In this document: in pieces, positions 1 to 13,700 of the stretch | Numbering within the stretch: position 1 is the stretch's first letter | Layout of the letters: each line of letters opens with the position of its first letter | Origin: Trichoplusia ni | Taxonomy: Eukaryota > Arthropoda > Insecta > Lepidoptera > Noctuidae | Assembly: GCF_003590095.1 (NCBI RefSeq) | Contig: NC_039491.1 | Coordinates: 3,224,001-3,288,000, forward strand | Reading direction: 5' to 3' | DNA: 64,000 nt | Notes under the pieces: generated by a model | What the model saw: only the letters and a program-made list of their open reading frames with translations | The model's database searches: none | What the model was told of the DNA's origin: nothing | Translations under genes and position numbers: made by a program

Positions 1-3000
1 AGTGTTCTGTATACCGAATACACCGTTCCAGCAAAATAAATTCGTTTTACAGCGGCATCCTCAAGTGGGCTATTGACTGCAATCACCGATACTTGGCTAA
101 GCGTGGCAATAATGAGTCACGTTTATTGTAAGCGTAATGAGAGCAGTAGCTTCGTTTTTCGTCTTTGTTGGAAACATGTATTATGGAGCCGACGTAATTA
201 AGACTTAACGCTCTCCATACATTTTGCTAATCTTTCATGATTTACATAGCGATTTAAATCCTACGATAACTGGATAATGCTTTAACAATGATTGCACTAC
301 TGTACATTGTGTGGACTGTACTCAACAATGGGTCCTACGATTCCTTCTCAACCTTTAAAATGAACAATACTCATTCTCAAGAATAGTAAGAATTCTTCAA
401 TCTTGATAGCTTTTAACCTGTGGGTAAGCAATATAATAAGATTACAACACAGTTATCAATGATGCGAACATTGCGACAGGTTTGTCGCTGCACTCTGCGG
501 CGATTGTATTAGCTACGAGGTCGCTCTTAACTCAACCATAAGTCTTAATTATGGAAAAATATAGGTATAATCGCACGTTTATTATACACTTTGCCTTACT
601 TATTATGTTCTACTATATTATAAGACTTGCTTAGGTTCAGTTAAGTCTATTAATATATTGAATTCCTTATGTATTTCTAGTTCTAAACGTTTAATAATGT
701 TAATATTCAGTATATACATCTGTAAACTGATAAAAATTGTGTCAAATTATAGCTTTCAAACAATGTGTCGCCGTTTTCCATTAGGGCTGTTAACTAACTA
801 CCCCGTATTTCGCCATAATTCTGTGCGCAATAAGATTTCTACGAAGGTTCTGTTCTATTCACCAAGAGGTTCTGTTATTTTGCTGTAGGTACTTTCTATT
901 CATTGCCTTGCTGCAATTGAGATGCTAGGGTTATTTTGTGCTAAAGGCAACACACAAAGAGAATTTCAAACTGGCAAGTTTGCAATTCCTTTCAAATTGT
1001 TAGAAAAAGTTATTGGTAACTTGTGGTTTGAATAAGGTTCAGGTTAAACTTATAAACATTTTTTGTAATAATAAAACGAAAAAGTAATACAACTTTTGTT
1101 ACTAATTCACAAACTATTTTAGGGATCTTTCGAAGCCTGAAATTTACCGCAAAGATTTGAGATTTGACCAACACCCAAAAAGCACTTAGAGCAAGTCAAA
1201 TAGAAGTAGAATGTTCTGAATTTTCACAGACATAATCTTGTGGACTGTGTTTTATATAATGCATGCTACGTAATGCTTTCAGATGAGTACAGCCTTACGT
1301 ATTCCGCAGAGGTCATTCTCAGACTTAATGAAACAAACAGAGCAGACCTTAATAATGCTTGTGTTTGTAGTTTGGGTCAGAAGTGAAGACTTTGTACTTC
1401 GTTGTTATTCAAGTGAACTTTACTTTCTTATTGTAAAGCTCCCTTGATATCAAACTTACTGTTCAGATTGTTCTGTGCATGAATAGAACTGACGAAGTGA
1501 GTAAAATTTGTTATCTTTCGAATTTTTAAGATGTACTGTATACCGTCTTTATTATGAAACGACGGAATAACCCCTTCATAAGTTAAAGAAAATGGGAGTC
1601 GTTTGACATTAAAATTGTGTGACTCAGACACAGTACTAGTAAGATGAGGTTATCATTTATTACTGGTTTCAACAAGAGCGTGGAAGCCACTTAAGTGATG
1701 AGGAAACAAGGACAGAAACGAGATAGTTAAACTTGATAATGGCATTGTTAATACTTAATACCTGCCTGTGTCCCATCAAACGCCGCGCTCGAAGGCTGCT
1801 CTATCAACTAACAGTAGCAACTGGCTCTTTATTTGAATGTGGTGAGATTGTTTTATTGACCGCTTCTAATTCCTCAGAATTAACCTAAGTACGAGTATTG
1901 ATTTCTTAATTTATCTGTTGGCTTACCGCGACTAGATAAACTGGGAATCCAGCAGGGCCGACCGGTTGTTGAGCAATCATTCTATGTGTATGCGCGCAGG
2001 AGCTAAAATGATCTAACCTGTTCTGACTATGCATTGGCCTTTACTAAATATCATCTTCGTCACTATATTTAATGTTCGTAACGGAAATCCTTGGACGCCG
2101 AATATAATATTATACATTATTATATGTGAATTGTGTCTTTGTTAGACTTCAAATTAAGTATACGTTATGTAACGAGAAGTTTAATTTATTTATTTTAACA
2201 ACGTGTAGGTTAAAGAACAAACAAATAAATTAGGTGGCTTAACGCGCCTTTACTAACAATCCGTTTTATAAATTACACAGAAAGCACACAAGAATACTAG
2301 TTAACGCTAAGCTATGCAGTATTTTAGCCTCATTGAAGAACGGAGAAGCTAAAATGATAGTAGCACGACCCTCACTGCTACCAGGTACTTCGCCTATAGG
2401 CGTAATCCAGGATACATTCCACAAAGATGTGTTGATGTGCAGTTGTCTACTATTCGACAGTCAGGACAGTTCGACGACGAGACCCTTATTCTTAAAATTA
2501 GCAAAACCTCCTTGATAGAACATGTTCAGAAAATAAAATAGCTAAAACAAGATAAATTCAGATCAAAAGCTTGTCTGTTATGTTCTGTTATAAAAAGCAG
2601 GTTAAACCTAATTTGAAACTACAAAACCGTTAACCACTTTTCGACACAGTAGACTAGACTAGATGTGGAGGGCTGATTGCAGAATAGCGTGTTTCTATTA
2701 CATGCGTGTAAGTAGAGTATTTTATTCATGCACATGTTATTCCGCGACGCCACGGGCGAAATTAATTAAAATAAAAAATTGAACCGTTGTTTCTTTTGTA
2801 ACGGCGCTGTTTGTGCTAAAAACTGTCTAGGTGGCTATCAAAGAAGCAATTTCTTTTTTCTGACCCTCATGTTTGTTTTTTGTGGGTATCGAAATTACTC
2901 TTTAAATTGAGATTCGTGGTTTTGTAGCTATTTAATAATATACCCGCTTGTAACTGTCCCCAGGCTAAAATTTATTTCTAAAATTCCTTTGAAAAGATGA

Positions 3001-4980
3001 TTAATATTGTGATACAATTAACTTCGTATAAATCAAAATGAATTGAGTGTCTTGTAAAAGATTAATAGTATACAATTAAGATTATTGAGTGTATGTTTGA
3101 TGGGAGTTGCGGTTGTGAACCTCAACAGGAAGACTACATTACCATTACTGTCGCGTCGTGTCAACCGAAGACAGAAGTTGGCCACAGGGTCGCTACCTCT
3201 CACCCCCGCCCTCTACTACCCTTGTAATTATTTCGACACAAGCCAATTAATGACCGCGTGTCTTGTGGACATAAGCTATAATTAAATTTTAGTTATTATC
3301 TACTCAACTCGCGTATTTCGTACATACGTACCTATGTATTAATGCTATACACGGCGAGTTATGAGCTTATAAAAAGTAATGTCATAACGTTTGTACTTAC
3401 ATTAGTGTGATAGACTGTTATGCAACGTTTAATACTCTGCGGACATAGAATGGTCTGTAATATGTAATTTGCAATCTGTAGTCCGCTTGTGGTTTGATCT
3501 GTCACGTACGATTAACCTGAGGTTATGTTTTCTAGTATCGTAGTTGGCCGATAATTCTGAGGCAACTCATTTAGTATGGAGAATAAAGGATACGGCAATC
3601 ATGACATTTATTTAGAAGCCGCTGATTAATGAATATTACCTGAACAAAAAACATAGCAGAACTAATCAATCTCAATTTACGAGTTGTACCGTTAAGTTTG
3701 ATCAACTTACAAATTAACTCAAAGCGCAATTTTAATCTTTGACATTTTACATAACCAGATAGTAAATCTAAGTAGTTTTCAGACTCAAGCTACCAAAACC
3801 AACTTGAATCGTCATTTCAGCGACCTATTAAATTAACTATTCTAAAATGTTGATTCTGACGCAATTCAAATTTCGTCGCTTCCGCCTTATATTGTTCTAA
3901 CCAAAACAAGAAGTTTTGGACACCTATTATTGCCTAGCATCATCCTATAATTGGTCTGGGATATTGTAAAAGTTCACATTGATACACTCAAAGTCACCTC
4001 AACTAATCTGTCAAGGTGGTACAAAATGCTAAAGTTGAACAACAAGACGCGCGGTTAGTTCCGAATGTTTACGAGCGTGTGGTGAAGTCATCGGAGGGGC
4101 ATGCAGTGGCGTCATCCTTCGCGGATGCAAAAAGGTTTTACTTATTTTTTTAAATAGGAAATAATGTTGTAATGAAACAACCTTTTCACTTTGTATGATA
4201 TGTTGTATTAATATGAATGTTATTGTATTGCTAGAAGAAGGCAGTACTTTTGTTTCTGGACAGAAACACACAAGCCAACAAAAAAAAGCTAACGTTCTAT
4301 TTTCAGACTCTACCAAGACTAAATATTTTCGCTATACTCTTTATCTTCACCCTAGAGTAAAGTGGAATACTGTTTATTACAGAGAGGTCGTATCAGGCAA
4401 TCAAAGATAAATTGCGACGCTTGGTAAACTAAGCTAAATAACCTATTATAAAAGTTGTTGAAAATATGTTAGGTAATCTTTCAAAAGACTTGCATTCAAA
4501 GATGCTGTAAATGTCAGATGTCGGTAAGTGCATATGCAATGTATAAACGTGTTTATAAATGCAGATTTCGAAACTGGATTCACAATTGCTTTTGTTTTTG
4601 AAAACGTTCCACTATTATGTAAAAATGCAAATGTACACGTTACTGTGTAAAATCTTTAATGGATTCATTTGAAATGCTGCAAAAAGAGTTTTGAACAAAT
4701 CCTTCTGTGAGTGGAGCGCAACTGTTTTCCCACGGGAAGTAAGAAACTGTTTAATACAATTCAGCTTCGGATTTCCGTACATACCTAGATTAGTTCTACA
4801 CTGAAGGTTAACTACAAAACATGAGATCCGTGTACTGACATTAATGGTAAAGATTAATGTTATTTACAGTAATCGGGATGTAACTGTATTTGTTCCTTAT
4901 TTGGCAAGACGAGTTGGGCGTAACACACTTTTTATATTGTAGATGTTAGAAAGGTCAGCCGAGTAACATTACTGCGGATC
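1..4980. other. AT-rich unique DNA, no gene seen
   Basis: This stretch is AT-rich with frequent stop codons in all frames. The longest reading frames are under 100 codons, have no recognisable domains, and look like chance. I see no tRNA-like, tandem-repeat or transposon-end structure. A good isolated 5' splice-site match (GTAAGTGC) occurs near 4532, but no convincing 3' splice site lies upstream at exon distance. It is best read as intronic or intergenic. Confidence 0.6.
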
Positions 4981-5015
4981 GGCGGGCGGCGGGCGGCGGG
5001 CGGCGGGAGGCGAGC
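4981..5015 (+). repeat. GGCGGGC heptamer minisatellite, G-quadruplex motif
   Basis: Five tandem heptamers: three exact GGCGGGC copies, then GGCGGGA and GGCGAGC. The plus strand has four GGG runs (4984-4986, 4991-4993, 4998-5000, 5005-5007), each separated by the same four-base loop CGGC, which fits a regular intramolecular G-quadruplex. The array ends in the palindrome GGCGAGCTCGCC (5009-5020). It is a sharp GC island in AT-rich sequence. Replication slippage could explain it; a regulatory role is only inference. Confidence 0.85.
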
Positions 5016-5020
5016 TCGCC

Positions 5021-5958
5021 TACACCAATAACATTGTTTTTGTAAAGAATTGTTATGTAGATGATTGATTTTACTGTTTTTAGTCTTTGAGGATGTTCGA
5101 TATAATTGGTTCTTGCAATACCTTCGCTATATTAACTCTGCATATTTTTCTCTTTAGCATGCTCTATGTAGGTATTATTATTATAAGTGTTGCTCTTGCA
5201 AAATTAGACGGTTGACTCAGATGCACATGACACGATATTAAATATTGCTGTTATTATGTTGCACCTAAAGTTTGTCAGTATCACAATGTTCTCTACGATA
5301 TCTGGAATACCTGACAAGGGTTACTTCTGCCAAGTATGGTAGTATACTTTCTTTGATTACCATTCCCTAATTACCTAGAAACGTGTACATAGTTACTTTT
5401 ACTCAAAATTATAAATACGTCAGAGGCAGCGTAGTGCTTACTTAAGCCCAAGAACGAAGCTTAGTTATTGGATCTAGCATTACTAAGGATTCTGTAAGAC
5501 GGGGCGGGTACAAGCAGCAATAACCACTACTAACAGATTGTAATATTACTGTAATCTTTGACGCAGACGTTGATGTATCAAGAGAAGGAAATTTATGACG
5601 TGTGCAATACCTTCATAGTCTTGCATAATGAGAACGAAGCTTATAATGCATTCAATTAGCTCCATAATGCTATAGGCTGTGAGTAAACTATTTTTGAAAT
5701 GTTTTAAGATTAGAAAATCTTTATTAGTCTGCTTGCTGTGTCTAAATCAAACATTCAATCATCTCAATTGAAACGTTTAACATTAAAAGATGAGTGTAGT
5801 CAAGGTAGCAACAGTTTTTGAAAAGCCATATATTTATAACTATTCATTTTCCACAATCAATCCGCCCACGTTCTCGCTAAGTCATCAATCGTTGAAAAAA
5901 TGTACCTCAGTCTACTTAAATACTTCTGTTTATTGAATCAGAAAATATTTTGTTGCAG
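5021..5958. other. AT-rich DNA, no gene seen
   Basis: No open frame of note and no recognised repeat. The stretch ends at the candidate 3' splice site at 5958. Confidence 0.55.
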
Positions 5959-6031
5959 GTACGTGACTAATATGCCTATATCAATGTTTCTGAAGTTCAA
6001 GTATATCAAGAAAAGCGCTTTCCAGCTTTCG
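5959..6031 (+). CDS. Candidate 73-nt internal or recursive-splice exon
   Basis: A 3' splice site (attttgttgcag, ending at 5958) is followed directly by a 5'-splice-like GTACGT, and 73 nt later by a near-consensus 5' splice site GTAAGTGG (GT at 6032). The segment is open in one frame only: one base plus exactly 24 codons, including MPISMFLKFKYIKKSAFQLS near its end. The other two frames have stops. A second acceptor-like tttccag ends at 6024. This is the layout expected of a recursive-splice exon, but chance pairing of splice-like motifs is quite possible. The peptide resembles no family I know. Confidence 0.22.
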
Positions 6032-6039
6032 GTAAGTGG

Positions 6040-9000
6040 ATGTTGAAGAAAATGGTTAATATATTTCTTTTGACATAGATAGAGGTAGGCTGTATTACCT
6101 GTTACTGTGTTATAAATTAACTAGCTAATTGTATTTATTTTCGTCGTGGTTTTGTTCCCTCTTTAAACATTTACAAACCAATTATTAAGTATTTTCAACT
6201 GTTAGCGAAAAGCTGGTTTCGTTTATGTTTTCATACGCTGAGCCCTCAGTGCCGACAGCCGGCCTCATTTCCGTGCTGTCTAATTTGGGCCGACTACTAA
6301 ACGTTCACGTAGGCCGGTGAAATTTCGAAGGCAACCATAATTACTCAATTAATATCAGTGGAGTCGCGTACTGCGGTTTACTTCGTGTTCATTTCATTGC
6401 ATAACCGGTTATTAGCTTGCTCTTGTTTGCAGCCGCACTGTTCTCACAGATTTACAACACTACATGGGCCAAATAAAAACAACTGTGGGAAATTTTATAC
6501 ACTATGTTTAAACATATGGCTCTAGTGCCGACGTAATTGGCGAACGGTTGCACTGAATAATTTAAAGGAATACGTATAACTTCGATGTAATATTCAATGC
6601 GGAGAGGTTTTAACTGTACTCATACGAGGTACAGGTAAAAACAAATATGTGTGTGGTCATTACGTATCTACTTATCTTATTTGTGTCAAGCTGGTGTTTT
6701 GCTTCGTTCGCATTCACGCATGCTTTAAATAGCGGTCGCAGTAATCTAGTCATTTACATAAATGGAAAAATATAAATGGATGATTAAAATAATGATGAGG
6801 GAATGTCCGTTAAAAGTTTTGTACAAGCGAAGCAAGTAGCAACAAAGCGTTTAGAACGTAATCGGTCACGAAGGTCTCGTTTGTGCATTGTTGGTTTCCT
6901 CCTTATGAGGCGGGGAAATGGGAAAGTCAAGGTATTTAATTTAATGTGTACGAGTACCGCGAGTGACGTGTACGTTGGAAATTTTAAGTTTGAGCGAAAA
7001 GTTGAAACAAATGTAATTATTTGTTCGGGAACGGTGCACGGCCTTGCCATGGCGCCTTAACATTTCCCCACTGCTGACAACTGACAACCTAATTGTTTAA
7101 GAAGCAGCTTTCAATTAAACCCGTTTAAAGTTTACTTTAAATAGAGTACTTTCTAAACCTACATAGTAACTAAATAACATAATTGAAGAGAGATTCTAAG
7201 AAAGGATAAAATATCTGGGAGACTGTTATGGTTGTACGCTTAGTTAGAAACTTGTCAATTAAGTTGTCTCATTAAAGTCCTATTAATTTTGTAATAAGAG
7301 GTTGTTTAGCGAGCGTCATCGCTACAAGTTCCATTGTTATAAGTTAAATTGTAGGTATTCAATATCGACTACCCGTGTCTAGTAAATTTGGAGTTTAATA
7401 TTTGTAATAGTAAGTCCTCTGTTGCACAAGCACTCATAAACTCTGTAAGGCCAATTTGAATGTATAATAGCCGCCTTCAATGTTAAAAGAAATCACGAGG
7501 AAGCCCACGCTTTCATTATGAATTCTGAGTGTGTGTAATACTGTCAGGCTAGTAGTGACTCTGGCGGCATCGGTAGGTGTCACTTTGTCACGTTGGCTAT
7601 AAACTACCGGAACTGCGTGGCCCGGTAGCGTCGAGCGTGAAGAGTTCACCGCAACACATGCAAGTTCAAATGAATTCATGCTTCATATATTTGAATTGAA
7701 CAAACCGCATCCTACTATGTAATACAATTATTATATATTTTTTTAATATTGTTCAACCGACTTTCAATAGAAACTACGGAGACAAAGTTGAAATTTATGG
7801 GACCAAATGACAGCTATTTCATTATAAATGAAAAAAAGACAACGAAATCGGTGAAGTCGAAGAAGTCGAAGTTCCGAGGTAATAAATCAAAGAATTGAAT
7901 TAAAAACCTATTATTTGAAAACTGTTGAAAAGATGAAATTCTTTCTAGCGATACACATATGAGAGAAGACCTGTTCACAACTGTTAAGCATGAATCCTAT
8001 TTTTTTACTTTATTAAAATACACTAAAGAACATTACGACCTCAAAGACCGTTAAGAATTATCAACTTTAATATAGGCAATATTCAAAAACAATTGCTACG
8101 TTACGAAACCTTTATAATGAATGGGCGAAAGTTTCGAATTTCATTTCGATTCGGTCCCAAATAGAACATGATTAATAAGGCAAGGTCCCGGTATTTTAAT
8201 TTACGTACTGACTTTATTTTAACGACAATTGATTGCTTGATAATGAATACCAATAGAATAAAATTATATTGCTACGACTTGAATAACGCAATTTGATTAC
8301 AAAATACAACTTAATGTTTTCATTACAAGAGAAGCTCTACAAATATCTTCTTTTTCAAAAACATCACTCTTACTTGTTGTTGTTCTATATCTAGTTTTTA
8401 GAAATTCTGGCAATCCCAGTTTCTTATTTCACAAAACAAGTCTAGTCAATGTGAATTTCTTAGCAAGTCTTAAGTTAATTCAACGAACTGAAACGTAGTT
8501 TTGGAAATGGGCTTGGACGCAGATTAATGTGGTACATTTTATACCGACAACGCTAACGTGTTACGTGGTTTTATGTGCCTCAAACGGTAGGCTTCGAATT
8601 AGTTTAAGTCAGGGTGTAGTGAGGTCAGCGATAGTCGGGCCATTTGTTTTATTTTCGTCCAGGGAGATACAATAATGGTTTGTTTACGGTTCCTTTTCTT
8701 TGATTGATATTTTATGTGTGTATCTACTTATTTTACATTGAAATAGGGTCGAGCCGATTCTGACATTATTATAATTAACGTCGATAAAAATCTTTGAGGT
8801 GTGGACACTAACGACCTTCGGCACTTATCTGAAGGTTCACACCCACCCACGTGTGTCACCTAGTTATATACACAGGAAAAGGTGTGGAGGATTAAAACAG
8901 CAAACTATTGACCAAGTTTGTTGAAAATTGTTTACAAAGGCAATTAAGTGGGTTTTCATTTAGACTTTCAAGCCACGCGCTCGCTTTTACGCGACAAATC

Positions 9001-10680
9001 TAACACACTAAAACCTACAAGAGATTTGAGATAAATCACGTTAGAACGAGCGGTCTTAGTACATATACACACCTGTATAACAGGTTGACCCTGTGTCTCG
9101 GACACAATTTGTCGCTTAGTAAAAATACATTCGTGCTGAATAGACTTTTTATCCGACGTCAATAAAAAGAAATTACTTAAACGAAATGCTTCATTTCTGT
9201 ACTAAGGAAAAAAACGTATAGAACTTAAAAAGGGGTAATTTCCCCGTGGGAGAGAAGAGTTGCTTTTGCGGGTCATCGCGGATCGCCCTGGGGAATGCTG
9301 AGGAGGACCGATTTAATTATTGTTCTTGTTCTTAATTGTTCGTGGGGGGATAGATTAAGAGTACAATCCCCCTTCGCGCAAGAGGCGATGAACTCGACGT
9401 GGGCCTGATGAATAATCGACAATAGACTGGGCACATACCATAGGAAACGTGGGAGTATAATTCGCTTCGTAAGATTAATTATATTTTGTTAGTTGTTATG
9501 TTTTTTTGTCATGGGTCATCAATAGAATGTCATCTAATGAACGGTCGAAACATTCGAAGTAAATAAATCGATAAAATTCATGATCCATACCATTTTTACC
9601 ATTTAAAAGTATAAAGTTGTCTCACCTCTAGCTTGGATTATCGACTGTCACTTAGACGTTTACCTATTAGACTTGACATTTCATAAAAAAGGTAGATGAA
9701 ACCCGTGTTAGGCAAATAAATATTTACACAATTCTTTCTGTAACATTTCCAAACCTTTCCTCTAGACTTGGGAGTACGATTTAGTTTTCTAATTTATTGC
9801 GTTCTACGTAAAATACTATACTTAAAAGAATTTCTTAGTAGCAATTTAATAAATCCACCTCTCCAAGTTTCAGAATTACTTTCATTTATACATTTGTTTT
9901 TTATATTTCCTTTAATCAGCGCAGTAATACCATAGAACGTCATATTAAAACGTTTCGTATCTTTTAGATAAAATAGTACTCGTAGACTGGTGATTGTTTG
10001 AGCTGGAGTTTGGAGAGATGTAGCGCCGAGTCCATTTTCCGTAAGCTCTCTTATTTACCCGCGCTAGTGTGTTCAGTCCCCTTCAACCTCTATCTCTTAA
10101 ATTCACTTAGTACTGAGTATCGTTCGTCTCTGCTTCAGTTATTTTAGGATAACATAGATAAGTAGATAATGCACTTTTTAAATCGAATCTTATCAAATGC
10201 GTTTTGCTTTTATTTTACTTTTGCTTGATATACACAGGACAAAAACGCTCAATGCGTAATGATTCCCTTCCTTGTTAACAAGCTCCTCAGTACATGTAAG
10301 AAAAATATATTCAACCGAATCTATTAGCACGTCAACAAAAAAGTTTAATTTAAAACATTACACAGAACTGTCATGACGGTCGTGTCCGGTTATGTCCGCT
10401 TTATTACAGGTTAAGTATGCAGGTAGCCGAGTGATTGATGTGTGTGATGTGAGGATCGTTCTGAGTGCATCGTCCTTCCGCCTGAATCATAGATCGTTAA
10501 CCCACTTCCGCCCACGTGTGTGTCGTTTTAAACAAAAAGGTTTGCTCGGTATAATCTTTGCGTATGTTTTGAATACTTAAGGCCGTTGTCTTATTCGTCT
10601 CCTATAAACATTTCAGGTCGTCCACAGCGTCACGCCATGGTTTGTGACGATCCAAGTTATTACAGAAAATATTATTGCAA
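6040..10680. other. AT-rich DNA, one GC-richer block, no gene seen
   Basis: Mostly AT-rich with stops in every frame. Open frames near 6784-7060 (both strands) and 7434-7679 (minus) show no domain or splice support. A GC-richer, low-repeat block at about 9236-9430 stands out (see findings). Nothing else is supported. Confidence 0.55.
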
Positions 10681-10730
10681 TTGCGGAAGAGAGATGCCTT
10701 TCTACGCCTTGTAGTGCGCTGTCATGCTTC
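10681..10730 (+). repeat. Dispersed repeat, copy A (hairpin family)
   Basis: This segment matches 14928-14974 closely. Both contain the block GTAGTGCGCTGTCAT followed by a CTTC, preceded by a purine-rich GGAAGAGAGA or TGAAGAAAGA. Both copies also follow an ATTATT...TTGCA run. Copy A has lost the 3' half of the hairpin seen in copy B: after CTTC it diverges into TATATATTAC. The sequence resembles a dispersed lepidopteran repeat I recall, with no name I can give reliably. It is probably a degraded mobile-element fragment. Confidence 0.6.
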
Positions 10731-10739
10731 TATATATTA

Positions 10740-13700
10740 CTTAAGAGCCCTCAGAAATGCACGCTACGTCAGCGTGTCAAAGGGACCACATCTGCTCTGC
10801 AAATGAGTGACGTTGTAGGCGGCCTATGGCGTTTACAGGAAACGACGGAGTTGCCTAAGAGTAGTATGTAGTGACTCGTGTGTACGAGGGCGAGTCACCG
10901 ACCTCTCTGTTGTATTGCGTGAATATTTTATTATTTCGGGTCTCGTCCTCAAAATTAGCATTTAAACATGTAACAATTAGCGAACAGAAGTACGTTGTGT
11001 CAACACACCGAAGCTATAAATTAATCAAAAAGTAAGTAAAAGCTTTCGTCTCGTTTCATTGTAAAACGGTTTTCAATATGTATAAACAAACAGTGAATTT
11101 TGTTCAATAATGCCTGTATCGTACTTATAAGGTCCTTGGTTAAGGTTGTCAGACAGCTTGTGTTGTAACCATAGCAATTACTATTTAGGTAAAACTAGTG
11201 CAGTAATTTAACTGTTACTATCTTATTGCGCACCTTTTCAAAGGCTTATTTTTTTAAAGACGATTTTTTTACATTATTTGAATACCAGTGTCCTACTACC
11301 TACTTAAACTTATGTAGTTTCTCGTTCGTATTGTTGTAAGATCGAGTTCAGTGCTTTGTCAGTCAATTCTCCAATTCGTAGGGAACAGACTATTGGGTGG
11401 GGTCTTACAAAAGCCGGTACCTACTCGTACCTATAAAACGAAGGTTTTTCCAAAGAGATTGTTTATTTAGCGAACAATTGAACTCGGTCGTCCTTTGATC
11501 AATTTTGGATAAGGCGTTTTGTTCAAAAGCTCTCTTCACTACGAATAGTTGGGGATTAGATAATCTAGTTATTGATTACAAAGAAATGAAAACGAATAGA
11601 CACATTATTGTATTTCCTGTACAAAAATCTTGCCAAAATTTAGACGTTGCTTTACATTATGATAAACTAGCTAGCTAGCCCGCTGCAAGTCGAAAATGAT
11701 GACAAGGAAACATAAATGGTTTTGTTAATCGTGGTAATAAACTAGGTGTTTTTTCATTAAAGTGGAACAAACATTCATACATCCATACCTACATACAACT
11801 ACATACTTTCGCGTTTATAAAATAAGTAGGATAATCTTCTTACTGGAAACATTTGATTCAGAAATATTGCGTAAAACATCAATTAAAAACATGATAATAA
11901 TATATTTAGTGTGATGTGAAACGTCCACTAGGTAGTTCGTATTGCGGTCGTGTGAACACGCCACATCACAATATGTCCGCTCCGCTGTCCGTGGTCGCAG
12001 CCTGACCTGCACTGCCCCGACTGTCCTGGTTTGCGGTCGCATGCGTTATTTTATATAATTCGGCAGGTTTACTTATATTTTCAAAAATAAAATATACTTT
12101 TATAAACTTGTATGTCGATTGTCCACCTATTTCCGTAACATACCCGTAATACGACTGACTGCACATTAACAAAAAACAAATCCGTATGGAGTTACAAGTT
12201 CACTAGTTTATGTTGGAAATCATCCATCCATACATAATGACAGTCGTTTTGTAATAAAAGTAGTTAAGTTCAACAACCTGACAATATCAACAATTAAAAT
12301 AGACCACAACTGTACTAATATTTACATAAAGACTGCTGTATTAAAAACGTTATAATGAAATACGTAACCTGTATTGAAAACCGTAATAGCTTAATCACTG
12401 AGCCACCATTAATCATTGTCGGAGGTAAAAAACTTAGAAAACAATAACCTTTACCAACCTTCTTCGTTTTAATAACTCTTTAAGGCTGGGCAACTTGGGA
12501 ATTTATGTTTATCATTAACTTTATATTGATTTAGGCAGTCCGCAACAGCAAGGTGACCTAAATAATGTAATCCTTAAACTTCTACCTAGTCTAGACAGCA
12601 ATATCGCTAGATATTAAATTACGAACAAATGAGATTACGCCTCTGTTCAATTGTTTTAGTCTTATTTATAATATTGTTCGCCAGGTACCACCTACGTCTA
12701 TTTTAAAGGTGAAATTACAGTTTATTGAATTTTAGACTGTTGTCTATTAAATATCAGTCAATCAATGTTTCAACTGTAACAAGCGGCCCTTTAGAGAGAC
12801 TGGTTGGCTAATATTCATATCTAAGTAAGAAAGGTTGAGAATCACCGCTGTCACGAATTGTGCTGGTTCTGATAGAGCATTTTGTGAGTACCTACACGTA
12901 AAACTTTGCTTTAATGTATATTGATGTTTTATTTCGGACAACACACGTACTCATATTTATTTCACTCATAAATGAGAAATGTAAAGTACCTACGTAATAT
13001 GTTCGCGCGCATGTTGCTGCCTCATAAATAGATCAGTTAAAGCACTATAATTCTCACATCGGCGCAGCTCACTGAAAGCTCCCATGAATTTTATTGATTC
13101 CCTTTGAGCCATCAATTTGTATATTCTAGTTACTGTAAACAGAGTATTGAAAAGCGTGTCTATTTACTCGAAGGAAAGTAGTTGCAGTTTGTTCACCACT
13201 TATTTAGAACAATCCGTACAAATGCTTCAATAGCAAGTGCTTTAGTTGTTTTACCCTGGCTGGTAGTTTGTAAGGACGGGTTAGATCGTGATGGATAAAT
13301 AAACCCAATAAAACGAGTGTTTCGCAGTAGTTCTTTGTTTGAAATAGTTCTGCCGAATATCATACAAAAAGGCCTGTTAAAATTCGATAGGATTTTATAC
13401 ATCGGGGAATCAGAGAGATTCTCTAAGTTAATTCAATTTACCGCTTCGGCGTTGAAGGTGTTAGATATATATTTTGGCGTGATTTTCGTTCCATATCTGT
13501 GCATACCGTAACGCCGTGTATGACTGGATGTTCTCCACTCCTCGCCTAAAGCCTTGCCAATATAACCCTCTGCTCAATTTATTCCTTTCTATCGGATTTC
13601 CTCTTCTGAGTTCTCTTGAATATTTATGAAGTTAACTTTTACTATGGAGCTTTTTAAGCAATATCCGTCTGCCAAAATTGATCGGGAATTATATAAATGA

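Noticed and set aside
7530..7555. taatactgtcagg matches the first 13 bases of miR-8 as I recall it
   Set aside because: The match breaks right after base 13, and the flanks do not fold into a miR-8-type hairpin with the expected opposite arm.
10074..10090. gtccccttcaacc resembles miR-133
   Set aside because: Only 13 bases match, and upstream sequence does not pair with the segment to form a precursor hairpin.
10395..10430. Two AG|GT junctions (tattacag|gttaag and atgcag|gtagcc)
   Set aside because: The donor halves are poor, and the second has no pyrimidine tract.
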